This document shows, piece by piece, positions 32,042-43,551 of a stretch of DNA of 64,000 bases (the first letter of the stretch is position 1; each line of letters starts with the position of its first letter). The translations under genes and the position numbers were made by a program. This stretch comes from Exophiala sp. HKRS030 (lineage: Eukaryota; Ascomycota; Eurotiomycetes; Chaetothyriales; Herpotrichiellaceae): the NCBI GenBank assembly GCA_023897205.1, contig JAHWDD010000003.1, positions 6,947,665 to 7,011,664 of the forward strand. Reading direction: 5' to 3'. Under the pieces are notes generated by a model. That model was not told the DNA's origin, did not search any database, and saw only the letters and a program-made list of their open reading frames with translations.

Positions 32042-34700
32042 ATGTTGACCGGTTCAGGTCGACCGAGGAAAGCATGTGGGACATGCAAGAGTCAAAAGGT
32101 AGGCAACACAAGTTGTCGTTTTGGTAAACACTGTGGGATTAAGGGAGCCTAAGTACCAGATTTATCTGCTAAACCATGGCTACTTAGATCCGTTGCACCG
32201 GGGAGCGTCCTAACTGCAAACGATGTGTGAGGCTGAAGCACCCGTGCGTTTACAACACTGCTTCAAACCATCGCAACAACGCGAAAACGCGCCATGCTTC
32301 AAGCAAGACAGAAACCAGGCGCCCTTCTACAGGATCTTATCCAAGTCAACCAGAAAATATGGGAGAAAGCTCGCCAGTCGCAATCAACGCTATCTCTACA
32401 AGCGGAATAAACCGACCACCTGTGTCGCAGGAGGGATATCTCGGGATTCCGACAACACTGGTGCCCACATTAGTCGACATCTACTTTGATCACGTCTACA
32501 ATGCACATCTTCTCCTCCACAAGCCCTCATTTCTTGCATCACTCGCTGCCGGTACTGTTCGGCCACACATTGTACTAAGCGTTTGTGCATGGGGAGCAAA
32601 GTAAGCCCTGGTGAGTGGCTAGATCGGAAGAAGATACTGAACTATCCATATAGATTCTACCGAGACGCCAGTGGTCAAGCTACATTGAAAGAACATGGCT
32701 TCATGATTGAATGGGCTCAACGTGCTGGCAAGCTTGTTTTCCAAGAGGTAGAGGACCTTGACGAAGACAACATCGTCACTTTTCTCACTCTCGGCCTCTT
32801 CTGGCATAGTCAAGGCGCTTGGAGGACCTGTTACTTATACAAAGGTTTTATCAAATTCCACGACCTTGCTGATATCCTGTGACTGACTAGGCTCAGGAAC
32901 GGCATTCAACTTAATGTCCATCACAGGCCTTGGAGAAGACACAATGCGTGCGCAAAAGTCACTCAAGTGTGAAATCCGTCGTCGTCGGTTCTGGACTTTC
33001 TATTTGATGCACTGCCATAATGGCGAAGACTTTTCAATTGTCCGACAAACTGCGGATATCGACAACCTACCCCTTCCGTGGCCGTCGAAAGACTTCAAGA
33101 GCGGAATAACCGACACCGCTCCAGCATTTCTCAATTCAAAGACGAGTAATGGGGGAGTTTACATGGAGGTTATTCGAGCATTGACTCTCTGGTATGTTGG
33201 CATCAATACCGCTGTTGGCTACATCTTGTACTCACCTGTACCATGTTTTAGGAATTTTGTTCTAGCATTCTTCAAAACCCCCGATGAGCTCAAAACAAGA
33301 GTGCCCGCAATTCACGCCCTTGATGAAGAATTATCAATTTGGTGGCTCCAACTTCCTCCCGAGTTTCGCCTGACACCATCTAACCTCATGGACACACCAT
33401 ATGATGAGATACCGCGAGTTATGCTGATCAACATGGTTTATCATCAAGCTCTCTGCGCACTGCATGCTTCTATAGTGCCGCTGTTCTGCTGGGGAGATGG
33501 TGATGAGACTTGGCTTTCTGCCCGACTACTCTCCGCGCAAATCGCCTATGAGCATGCCTGTGCCGCCTCAGAACTGATTCGTGCAGTTCTGTCTGACTAT
33601 GACCGAGTCTGCGCGATGCCTAGTTTTGTCGCCTACGCCGCCTATTGTGGATGTGCCATCCAGATACCATTCATGTGGAGTCCGAACTCGGTCGTGAAGG
33701 ACAGAGCCCACATCAATGTGAAGGCCAACATGGAGATGATCCGACTAGCAGCCGAGGATTGGAAATTTTCGGCCGTTTTGGTACGTTGGAACTTTGCAGT
33801 CAAGTGCAAGATTTGCTGACAAGTCTGTTGTTCTGATAGAAAGTCTTCGTCCGATGCTTGTACAATGTGCACAAGAAAAACCCGGTCGTTTTGGAGGACG
33901 AGCCAAAGCACATTGATCCACGCAAGCTGACTAACTTCAGAGTGAACGCTCCCCATGCTCAAGCGTCCATCCTCGAGTTCAACCGGATCTTACGTTCCAA
34001 GAACGATGGTTACCTCAGCCCAGGCCAGCTGGAAACCATCGGAATTGAGCAAGACTCCATCGGCGCCGGCAACGGACTCGAGTCTCGGGCCTCGAATCAT
34101 GTTGCCGACGATGAAAGTAAGTTGCAGTATTTTCTTGGGTTTAGTGACGAGAAACCTTCCGTCTTGGAACATTGACTAATTGAAGACACCGTAGATCCTC
34201 CTCTGATCCCAATACCACAGACTCCGAACGATACAGAAGACGACAGTTGGCTTCCTCCCCATGAAGTGACTTGTCAGGTCGCGGATGATCCACCTCTATT
34301 GACTCTGCATGAACCACTTGACAATCACTCAAGTAATAGCGCATCAATGTATCCAAATCCAGAGCAGCACCCGCAACACTATGAGGAGCCACTAGGAGTG
34401 ACAAAATCGCAAAGGGCATCTCATTCTCAACCCGCCGTCATTGTCCCGAACCACACCATCGACATATTCCATCCCTTGCTCGATCCTCAGATGCTGGACC
34501 TGTTTCCGGACGGAGACGTTCCCGACTTGTCGCAATTCGACACTAGTCCGTTCAATCTCGATTATTTTGACCTTGAAATGTTGAGTGGCAGTGGTACCAG
34601 TGGCCAGGATTCCGGCGGCGGTGCTAGGCTGCCCACTGGAGTGAATAACCACCAGGATATACTGACGTCTGGATGGAGTCCGACGGGCGGTATGGTCTAG
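32042..34700 (+). CDS. Zn2Cys6 transcription factor (7 exons)
   Basis: Exons 32042-32098, 32188-32600, 32654-32844, 32891-33191, 33252-33780, 33840-34116 and 34195-34700 give 757 aa. The zinc cluster crosses the first intron: C12, C15, C22, C29, C32, C39 (CGTCKSQK joined to IRCTGERPNCKRC). The fungal-specific domain follows (VDIYFDHVYNAHLLLHKPSF, then CEIRRRRFWTFYLMHC). The C-terminal tail is acidic and Pro/Asp-rich, a likely activation region. Intron 3 has a weak donor (GTTTTA). Intron 4 (60 bp, GTATGT to TTTTAG) preserves the frame and lacks stops, so it is easily missed. The gene lies inside the amidohydrolase to fumarylacetoacetase block and is the natural candidate to regulate it. Confidence 0.85.
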
Positions 34701-35047
34701 TAGAAAGAAACCCATCAAAAATGTCGAAATCTTACCAAGATCCACAGTGAACATCATGTTTACTTTGAACGACGAAGGCCAGGCTAAAGGAAAATAATCC
34801 TTTGGACATAAGACTATGAGATATTCGACGCTCGTTCCTTCACGACGTCAACCCGCGGCATCGAAAGATGACCATTGACCTTGTATACCACACCACACTA
34901 GCCACGAAACATATCCAAGCATAATCAGAACATATGCAAGATATTGCAAAGATTGGCAGTGGGTCGACCAAGCATACTCGACATATTTGCAAGATATTCC
35001 GAAAGGTGGAAATGGGTCACGACCGCCGCCAAGTTTTGTCTACCAAT
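34701..35047. other. Intergenic region between convergent genes
   Basis: AT-rich 3' flanks; no gene. A CATATTTGCAAGATATT-like segment is imperfectly repeated at about 34933-34948 and 34980-34997. Confidence 0.4.
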
Positions 35048-36923
35048 TCAAATCTTGAAGTTATTCGTCCATTGCCGAATGCGTGCACCATAGATGTATA
35101 AAGGGATGGTCGTTGAGAAGAGCAAGCCTTCAATGAGCAAGTTGTAACCAGATACCTAGACAAAACAAAAAGATTCAGTACAATTTTTTTGAGGGGGTGG
35201 GTTGCCAACATCCATAATCTGTAAGTAAAACTTTACCTTGAGAAAACCATCCTTTGCAATCCACGGAAAGACGGCGAAGCTCAGTCCAAACGCAAAAGTG
35301 TTTTTGAACGCCGTCAACACCGTCATGGTCTCGCCGGCCAGGGCTCTATAGCTATCTACCACATAGGTCATGGCGACCGCGGGCACGGCGCAGAGGACGC
35401 CATACGTAATGGCCGTACCGACGATCGGTACCATGTGGTTCAACCGGTCTTCGAGACCGCAGCCCCAGAGCATCAAACCGACCGGCGCCACGATCGACGG
35501 CGGAATGAGGCACCACAGTCTGTACTCGGGGACGAAGAATCCTCCATGACGCCTCGTGATGAATTTGATGATCCAGTCGCTAAAGGGTCCTCCTGCGGCA
35601 GAGCCCACCAAGGCTGCGACGAGGTACTGATTGAGAGGTTATCACTTGGTGCCAATGGGACAAGGGGGCAAGCAATCGGACGAACTTACCGAAAGATTGA
35701 TGTTTCCAACGGCTTGCGGACTGAAACTGTAAAGCTGCGGGAACGCGCTAGAGTTTGTGTTTATCTGGAGAATAAGCCAGCCCAGACAGACACCGTAGAC
35801 AAGCGAGCACCAGACGACGGCCGGATATTGCAGAGTGAGCCAGGGCCGCCACCACAACCACAAGATCGACACGTTGCGATCGTACCCGCGAGTGACGCTG
35901 AGTGAGTCGACCCAGCGAACGTCCGCCCGGGCACGAATCGCCGCGAGAGCCGAAGACGGCAATCCCTCGCCCGACTCGTTCTCGACCGGTCGTTTGAAAT
36001 TGGTCTCTGCTTGAAAAACGATGACCGTCAGGAAGAGGAAACCCGTGAGGATGACGTTCTTCCAAAACACCCAGCGCCAATTCGGGGTCGCGCTCGCCAC
36101 GAGTCCGGCGAAGACGCCACCCAGGGCCGATCCCACGGTGAACATGAGCGAGTAGAAGCCGACCCAGAGGCCGCGTTCGTGGAGGAAGAAGAGGTCCGCG
36201 ACGACGGCGAGGCCCAGGGCCTCGCAGGAACTGGCCGCGAAGCCTTGCACGATGCGGGCGCCGAAGAGGGAACCCCAGGACTTGGCGACGGCGGCCCAGA
36301 TGCTCGAAACAAAAAAGAGGCCGGAGCACATCAGAAGGACAGGCCTCTTCCCGATTTTTTCGGACAGTGGAACCCAGAACAAATTGCCCAGACCTAAAAA
36401 GAGGAGGTTGAAGGTGACCAAGTAGCTCCCCTTGTCCAGGGAAACGTCGAATTCCGCGATGACCGAGATGAGGATGGGTGATATGCTGAGTGTGATGTAG
36501 TTGGACAGAAAGACAAAAAAGCACACGCTGGTGACCGCTGTGGTTTTGCGCCGTGGGGACCACGTCTACAGGGGAAACTTCAGTCTTTTGACGTTGCCGA
36601 AATAGAGAGAAAAGGGTACTGACCAAAGGATCGTTGGGATCGTCCGTGGGCCTTGGGAGGAGAAGTCTGTCCAAGACCTTGCCATTACTGTCCTCTTCAT
36701 ACATGAAAAGAGAAATAAAAAAAGGGTCAGAGCGTTTTGACTAAAATACAACGTCGCGGGAGGGGTTCGTGAATCGTAAAAGCTTGTGGACATGAAAAAA
36801 AGCTCACTCACCTTGATACAGATGAGACGTGGTCGCCGCGCTGCCTCCTTCGAGGACATGGAGTTTCGACTCTTCGAAGATAGATGGTTGTTCGTCGTGA
36901 GATGTGGCATCTTTGATTTCCAT
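35048..36923 (-). CDS. MFS transporter, drug:H+ antiporter-like (5 exons)
   Basis: Exons in order of transcription: 36923-36812, 36694-36624, 36565-35690, 35626-35237, 35155-35048, giving 518 aa. The protein has a cytosolic N-terminus ending DDPNDPLTWSPRRK, typical of fungal DHA1-type carriers. About 12 membrane spans follow, with the loop motif PLSEKIGKRPVLL between TM2 and TM3, ARIVQGFAASSCEALGLAVVADLFFLHERG in the first half, and SAAGGPFSDWIIKFITRRHGG as the matching loop in the second half. Transport of a small organic compound across the plasma membrane is expected; the substrate is unknown. It is divergent from the fumarylacetoacetase gene. Large GC-rich antisense frames over exon 3 are shadows. 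Confidence 0.9.
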
Positions 36924-37775
36924 GATGTGTGATGTGTCGATGATGAGAACAGGGATCTGAGATGACTGGAGTTACAGCCAAGATGGGTGGAAGAAGCTGG
37001 ATATTCAAACTTGAGAAGAGCTATCGTATACCAGACCTATTTATCTAGATGAAGACAGGTCTAGATGGGGTTTAGGTATCTCTACCCAGGTACACGGAAA
37101 GTATAAACTGGGGTTTGTCCCTTGTGCCTCCTCATGGATACTCCGGACTTTTGCTTTGTTCTTTTTCAAAACGCGGGAAATTCATTGTCCAAACTTCTCC
37201 TGTTTCTCCATGTGGCCTGAGATTTGTGGAGGTGGACCCAGACATGTTCTTGTTCAGTGCGCGGTTGGGGAGGGAGGGCCGCAGTCTTGGCCGTTCCTGG
37301 GAAATGTAAATAGACGGGGGGGTTTTTTGGCCTATTGGCGTGGTGTTCTAAGCCGGGTTTCTCGCCTTGAACTGGCACAGCGGACACGGCGAACACCGCG
37401 AGTTGCTGGTTATAGGGGTCGTGAGGTGTGTGACGGACTCCTGGTGCTAGCTAGGTTGGTGTTTTTGCAAATGCGCAAAGGTTTGCCGAAGCCGGACGGA
37501 AAACTATTTTGATATGCCGTGTTCCGCTCCGCCAAATCCTCTTCTCCTTTTCTCAGCGTTGTGATGATCACCGTTAAGAATTGCTGAGGGTGTGCGGTGT
37601 GTCTACCGGCTTGGACGGAGTAGTTGTCGCTAGAGGTGTTCGTATCGGCCCCGAGAGTGTAGACTGGATCACTCGTCGTGTAACTTTTTGCCGTTTCGAT
37701 ACCACCTTCTACCGAGATCCCAAAAGAAGAGATATTTACAGAAACAGAACTCACTTACTTGGTTTTGACGCAACA
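36924..37775. promoter_or_regulatory. Shared divergent promoter region, MFS transporter and fumarylacetoacetase
   Basis: 852 bp between two divergent starts and without a supported gene, so the transporter and the hydrolase could be co-regulated from here. GGACGGAGTAG occurs at about 37613. No specific operator is identified. Confidence 0.4.
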
Positions 37776-39306
37776 ATGGCCTCTTGGATAGAGATCAAAG
37801 AAGACTCGGATTTCTCGCTCAGAAATCTACCCTATGGCGTGTTCAGCACGGATGGGCCGAAGCCACCACGTATCGGCATCGCCATTGGCGACCATGTTCT
37901 CGACATGAGCGTCCTAGCCGCGGATGGAGTCTTTGACGATATCGGGTTTGATGTCAAGACAATCACCGGAGAGACGACGCTGAATTCGTACGCGGCCCAG
38001 GGGAAGGATGTACATTCCAAAGTTAGGAAACGACTTCAGGACCTGTTGGAAAAGGAGACGAAGTTGGGGTCTCTGTTGCGAGACAACCAAGGTCGACGGG
38101 CCAGAGCACTCGTGCCCATGAACAGCGTTAAAATGCACCTACCCATGGCCATTGGCGACTATACCGACTTTTTTATCGGGTTGCATCATGCAGTTATTGT
38201 GAGCTTTTCCCCATTGTTGTTGTCGTCGTCGTCATACAAAAGTTACGTTGGTGGATGAGAGTATATATTGGGAGCTGACGATTATTTTTGGTTACTTGAT
38301 GAGACATCCAGTGTGCGGATGTCATCAAACCAGGAGCCAAAATCGAACAACTCTGTCCGTGTTTTTACAATCTGCCAGTTGCTTACAACGGGCGGGCCTC
38401 TTCGGTCGTCGTCTCGGGCACACCGTTTCACAGACCCCGAGGACAAGTTCCCGTCGAGAATGGGCAGATCGTGTCTGGTCCTTGCAGGAAGCTTGACTTT
38501 GAAGTCGAGTTTGCCTGTTTCATCGGCAAAGGCAACGCATTTGGGCAGGAGATCAAGGTCGACCAGGCCGAGGAACATATCTTTGGATTTGTACTCATGA
38601 ACGACTGGTCGGCCAGAGACATTCAGTTTTATGAGGCCCCGATGATGGGCCCGTTCAACGGGAAAAGTTTCTGCACGAGCGTGTCGCCCTGGGTTGTCCC
38701 GTTGGATGCACTGGAACCATTTCGCACTCTGCCGAGTGAGACACCGGTGAGGAATGAATTTCTGAAGGAGTCGACTCTTAGTGAGATGGAATTTACTGAT
38801 GATGTTAGATGAAGCGTCTCCTCGCCGATTATTTGACCGGAAAGAAGACCAAATCGGCGTACAATATTCCTATAAAGGCAACTCTCGAAGGTAAGCATTG
38901 GATTCCAAGGTGAGGTGGGAGGACATGAAAAACTAAATGACCGCCAACAGCCAATTCGGAACGTTACGACATTGCGACGTGCAACACAAACAACGTCATC
39001 TTCTCTTTCCCACAGATGCTTGCTCATCATACGCGAGGTGGGTGCCCGTTACGACCAGGAGACCTTGTCGCCACTGGCACGCTCTCTGGACCTACAAAAG
39101 CAGAGTCAGGATGCTTCTTCGAGCAGACCCGTGGTGGTAAAGAACCATATGAGTTGAAAGCTTTGAAGATGGGGAAAGGAAGTGTTCAAAGAGGCTTTTT
39201 GGAAGACAATGATACTGTCGAGTTCAGAGCCCAGGTCAGTCTCGGGGATGGACTTGGAAATGTAAGCTTTGGGGTCTGTGGTGGAAAAGTACTGCCTGCC
39301 CTGTGA
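37776..39306 (+). CDS. fahA: Fumarylacetoacetase (4 exons)
   Basis: Exons 37776-38198, 38312-38746, 38809-38890 and 38951-39306 give 431 aa. The N-terminal SH3-like domain begins [13 protein letters not shown]. Catalytic and metal residues are visible: GDYTDFF (Asp131), His137/138, [15 protein letters not shown] (Glu205, Glu207), and [10 protein letters not shown] (Asp239), as well as GPFNGKSF and the late loop [17 protein letters not shown]. The enzyme splits fumarylacetoacetate into fumarate and acetoacetate, the last step of tyrosine, phenylalanine and homogentisate breakdown. The third exon is assigned by continuity ([15 protein letters not shown]); it follows an intron that starts GTGAGG after ETP. 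A frame-shifted alternative of exon 3 is also open but does not match the family. Homogentisate dioxygenase is not in the window, so this could be a paralogue serving another catabolic route. Confidence 0.9.
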
Positions 39307-39968
39307 TCGAAGACGTGGGCTCGTGGAGGATCTGGTCAGCTAGAGGAGAATCCAGCGGAGGTTGTCCGATCTAGATAATGGCAGCTCGTCCGCTGTCCTT
39401 GAGGTAGAGAAGGAGAGAGAAATAGTATCAAAAGCTGAGAAAGACAGGAGCTGTAGTGAAAAAAATGGCCCGGTCTGACAACGATGATTAATGCTGTTGT
39501 GTCCTATAAATTTCGAAGTCTGCCAGACAAAGGCTTTTTGTGCTGACCTGTCAGACACCAATTTCTGGTGCATAGCATTGACTGGTCTCGAACTTATCAG
39601 TATTTGCTATATACTAGGCTGAGACCATTTCATACCATAACAAAAACTAGATGAAGGTGGTGTTATCTTTCCAGCCATTGACGGTATTGACATGAAAATT
39701 TGTGTAGTCAGCAGCTCTCGTTATGAAAGGGTGGTTGTAGCTCCATGGATGTCAATATTCACTTGCAATTGCCCGATCTCCTGTGCAGATTCACCTGCCA
39801 AACCGTAGCCACTGCTCGCTTTCCCTTTACTGCTCTGCTTTCTGCTTACCAGGTACTGCCTCTCTCGTTCATGATTCCTCTTCAGTTCCTTCAACATCAT
39901 CAACCCATCGATCTCTTCTCTGCTCATTTGGCCCCGCTACTCTATCCTCTTCTCATACACGCAACGTC
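39307..39968. other. Intergenic region, leader of the DUF6604-type gene
   Basis: No gene. The last ~200 bp before the ATG at 39969 are pyrimidine-rich and open in the downstream frame, but contain no in-frame ATG. Confidence 0.4.
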
Positions 39969-42956
39969 ATGGCGAGCACTCAACTTCCTGACCACATGTC
40001 CCTTGCTTACAAGAGGTACAAACGTGACACTGAAACCGTTGCAGCCTGGTTAGCTGAAAAGGCATCCAAATTGGGGTTCGCTGCCTCAACGTCCTCTCCC
40101 TCCCCCAATCTGCCCAAACTCAAAGGAAGAGCTCGTAAGCTGGCTCGTGATGCCGCAAAGGGCTCACAGTCAACAATATTGAATGGACCCAGACACTCTT
40201 ACACGGTCAAGACGACCGACTTCATCCAGATGGCAACCATAATCGTCAACGCCCGTCCCAAAATCACCCTCGGTAGATCTCTACAAACCGTCTGGCAACG
40301 AGCCATCCAAGCCAGACGTTTCTTCAGTACCTGGTTCAGATCTAGGTCCAACGTCGATCCCCTTGCTGACGAGAAGCACGCTCATTTCACCACGGTTCTT
40401 GAAAAAGCCCTGGAACTTCTTCAACCATGTTGCGAAGTGCCAGAAGCACCCGAATCTCCACCGAAAGTCAAGGAAGAAATGTCCGAAACACCTTTGGAAC
40501 AGATGAACAACATGTTTCAGAATCTTGAAGTTGAGGAAATACAATCAGATGATGAAGAGCCGGATATAGAGATGAAAACTCAGAGAGCAAAACAACCAGC
40601 ACCAGCTCGTGCATGCATCGAATTCAAAGAGGAAGAGGCCGAGGCAGAGTTCCTCTTTGCCATCTGGTCATTTCTGCAAGATATCACTGCGGTCAGAGCA
40701 TATGTCGCTTGCACGTGGCAACTGTATTCGGCTGGAGCCATTGAACTGATGCAGTGTGCTAGTGTGACTAACTTTGCAGTCGATTTGGTCCGCAGAGCAG
40801 AAGCTGATTTCGAGGCCTCTTTGCAGCGTCCATTGAAGTATCCAGCCTCAGAGTTCCCCACCGGGTCTTTGCCGTTCCTCATCTTCAAGCTCCATCTGGA
40901 CAAGACAAATGGGGGTCCACTCGACTTTGATCCAGATCTACCATTCTCGATCATCATCTGTGGCTGTGAGATATGTGACATGTTGCTCTATGTGCCATGG
41001 GCCATGGCCAAGTCATATGTCAATGTGTTGTTGGAGTCTCCTCCTATCATACCCACTTCGAACAATGGTTTCTCAGTCAATGTACCCGGTTTTCCTTCTG
41101 CGAAGACCTACCGCGCCGAATTCTACCATGCGAAGAATCCCAGCCAGAAGGCCACGGATGACCTTCGAGAAATACTTCCCACCTCTTGCATGCTATCGCT
41201 ACTGTTCAAAAAGACTTTTATTGAGGATGAGATACTGCACGCTGCACGTCATCTCATTGAGAACCATAATGTCCCGGTCTGGGTCACCTTTGCTTTCCAA
41301 GTACAGCTCGACATGCAACGACTCAATACCATCCAACCAATTCCGGCGTTCAAGGAGTTGGTGGAATCTTATGCTGATACAAAATCACGATACAAAGCCC
41401 ACCGAGACTGGAGCAAATCTCTTGGACATAAAATCTGGGAACTTGATGGGAATGTTCGCTCACTAGTCAAGGAGTTCGGTGAATGGATCGAAGGTTCTAA
41501 GTGCGGCAGAGCTGACCCTACCGAATACAAGCTCAGACTCGCTGCAGGTCAAGATATGGCGTCCGCCTTGAAAGACATCAAGAGGATCCCCTTGGTCGAG
41601 CTCTTTCCTTTGACCTGCGGAACATTGAAGACTCAGATGTACCTCGAATGGCATGCATCGGGCCTGAAACTCGTCAATGATACCGGCCATGTTTCGATGC
41701 TTTGTCACCTATACAACGCACTGAGAAACCTCAACCCGGATGCTCCTATTTGGCCGGACTTGGAGCTCGTCATTCGCAACCAGGACCCTGCCCGAGTCTT
41801 TGTCGGTGGAATACCCAACACCTTAGAAGACTCTCTAAAGCGGTTCTACCTTACCATGGGCATGTCCTCAAGTATGTTAGCACGAGGTTCGAACAATATG
41901 AGTTTCAGGAAACACAATGCTCTGAAACACCGGTTCCAAACAGGAGCCATAGCAGAGAATCTTCTCGTTCGGTGTCTGGGCCACGGAACGCGCAAGGTTG
42001 ATGAAGTGGCGTACCGAATGCAACAAGTGCTCTTCGATCCCAAGTACAAGAAGGACCTCATCCAAAGACTCTTCATTCCAGTACAGTCCAAGTCGAGTAA
42101 TTTGAAAATGACACTTCTGGAGACCGAGATGGTTCGTGTTTTGATAAGCTTCTCCGAGGGCTTCGCTGCTGAAATGCCTGCATTCATGTTCGATTACTTT
42201 GCCATGGAACGCAAGTGCTACGACTTCTACCTGGGACTCAGAGACTCGTACCGGATGAGGATGGACCAGCATGAGATGTCTCAGGGGAAAGAAAAAGAAG
42301 AGCTCGACAGCCCCATATCTATCACGATTGCGATCTTGACGACAGCTCGAAATGGGGAAGCAGTCACGCAGTACCTGAGATCCAATAGAGCTAAGCACAA
42401 GGCTCAAGGACCTGCGATTGCAAAACTCATGAAATCAAACATCATGCGATACAAAGATGAGAAGATCAACGACACTATAGAGAGCATGATTGACCTTACT
42501 CGTAAGGGTGGGGCTGCAGAGGTGATCCAGAAGTACGTGGACATCTCTGAATATGCACTGGCTCGAAACGCCTTTCAGCCTATGTCAGCGACGCTTCAGG
42601 AGTTTCTCAAGACAAACCAAAGTGATGGGGAGATTCGAAAGTTGAAGACCAAGGTTGGAAACTCTGATTATGGAATCCATTTGTTCTGCAGAGCCAGTCT
42701 TCAGGCACTCTATGGTTCCCAGCCTCCCGAACTGTGGACCGATCTGTTAGTATCAGAGGACAGAATCGACGATGCGTTGAAGAGCACCGCCGCCAATCCT
42801 ATCCTCGTGCTCTGGACCATCCTGCACCTGCGTCAGGAAGGAGTGATGTGTGGGAAAGGTGAAGACTCGCATAGCGCAAGACATTTGCAGGAGATCAGCC
42901 GTGCCGAGCTTGCAGAATTGAACAAAGGCCAAACACGAAACGTCAAGAAGTCGTGA
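39969..42956 (+). CDS. Large DUF6604-type protein of unknown function
   Basis: Single exon, 995 aa. The N-terminus has the typical start of this fungal family: a helix LAYKRYKRDTETVAAWLAEKA, then a basic KLKGRARKLARDAAK stretch, and TVKTTDFIQMATIIV. An acidic spacer (VEEIQSDDEEPDIEMK) and a long, mostly helical remainder follow. I see no enzymatic motif, signal peptide or membrane span. Such proteins are common as accessory, variable genes in filamentous fungi and their role is unknown. The ATG at 39969 is the first in frame; the open frame continues upstream without Met. Confidence 0.8.
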   Translation: MASTQLPDHMSLAYKRYKRDTETVAAWLAEKASKLGFAASTSSPSPNLPKLKGRARKLARDAAKGSQSTILNGPRHSYTVKTTDFIQMATIIVNARPKITLGRSLQTVWQRAIQARRFFSTWFRSRSNVDPLADEKHAHFTTVLEKALELLQPCCEVPEAPESPPKVKEEMSETPLEQMNNMFQNLEVEEIQSDDEEPDIEMKTQRAKQPAPARACIEFKEEEAEAEFLFAIWSFLQDITAVRAYVACTWQLYSAGAIELMQCASVTNFAVDLVRRAEADFEASLQRPLKYPASEFPTGSLPFLIFKLHLDKTNGGPLDFDPDLPFSIIICGCEICDMLLYVPWAMAKSYVNVLLESPPIIPTSNNGFSVNVPGFPSAKTYRAEFYHAKNPSQKATDDLREILPTSCMLSLLFKKTFIEDEILHAARHLIENHNVPVWVTFAFQVQLDMQRLNTIQPIPAFKELVESYADTKSRYKAHRDWSKSLGHKIWELDGNVRSLVKEFGEWIEGSKCGRADPTEYKLRLAAGQDMASALKDIKRIPLVELFPLTCGTLKTQMYLEWHASGLKLVNDTGHVSMLCHLYNALRNLNPDAPIWPDLELVIRNQDPARVFVGGIPNTLEDSLKRFYLTMGMSSSMLARGSNNMSFRKHNALKHRFQTGAIAENLLVRCLGHGTRKVDEVAYRMQQVLFDPKYKKDLIQRLFIPVQSKSSNLKMTLLETEMVRVLISFSEGFAAEMPAFMFDYFAMERKCYDFYLGLRDSYRMRMDQHEMSQGKEKEELDSPISITIAILTTARNGEAVTQYLRSNRAKHKAQGPAIAKLMKSNIMRYKDEKINDTIESMIDLTRKGGAAEVIQKYVDISEYALARNAFQPMSATLQEFLKTNQSDGEIRKLKTKVGNSDYGIHLFCRASLQALYGSQPPELWTDLLVSEDRIDDALKSTAANPILVLWTILHLRQEGVMCGKGEDSHSARHLQEISRAELAELNKGQTRNVKKS

Positions 42957-43551
42957 GCATGTTCAGCATGCCGTTCGGACGCTATTGCTTCATTGTCGTG
43001 GGAAATCTCTACTTTCAGCCATCAAATCGAAAAGTGGTCAAATAGGCCGCGATACCTGGGTTGGGGAGCTGAGAACTTGTTCAGGTATGGAGAGCATCTC
43101 TTTGCAAGGATTTCTGCTAGCAGAATGAAGGTAATCGAATAAGGAGCTATGTGATATTAAGAAGTTTGCAGAGAACCTGGGCATGATCAGATGAAAGGCG
43201 TGTTCAGAGTAATATGGAATATCTCGTGTCAAAAGGAGAAAAAGGAGCATGGTGCAGCTAGTCCTGTTTTAGATTAGATCTTTTTATCCTCTAGAGAACG
43301 CCCGGCTTTCATCTTCCTCATTTTCTATTTCTTCAGTCACAGTGCCGACCAGGCTCGTTTGTTTTCGCTGAGCATTTAATATATCGACACAAGAGCAATG
43401 TGTCGTCACCTTCGAACATGGCTACCCTGACCGACGAATGAACCACTCCAACAACACCGTCAACAGAGTAAATAGGAAGCCTGGTCGGAATGAACAATGT
43501 GAAGATGCACCTCCATTGACAATCTAAAACTATAACGTCTGATCAGAAAGA
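42957..43551. other. Intergenic region
   Basis: No gene recognised; the 3' half is the leader of the following Zn2Cys6 gene. Confidence 0.35.

Noticed and set aside
35748..36704. 318-codon minus-strand frame overlapping the MFS exon
   Set aside because: It is a second frame of the same strand through transporter exons 2 and 3; the translation is Arg/His-rich without motifs and crosses a clear intron.
38809..38890. Alternative frame of fumarylacetoacetase exon 3 (start [10 protein letters not shown])
   Set aside because: It is open, but does not resemble the family; the chosen frame ([15 protein letters not shown]) does and keeps the total phase correct.
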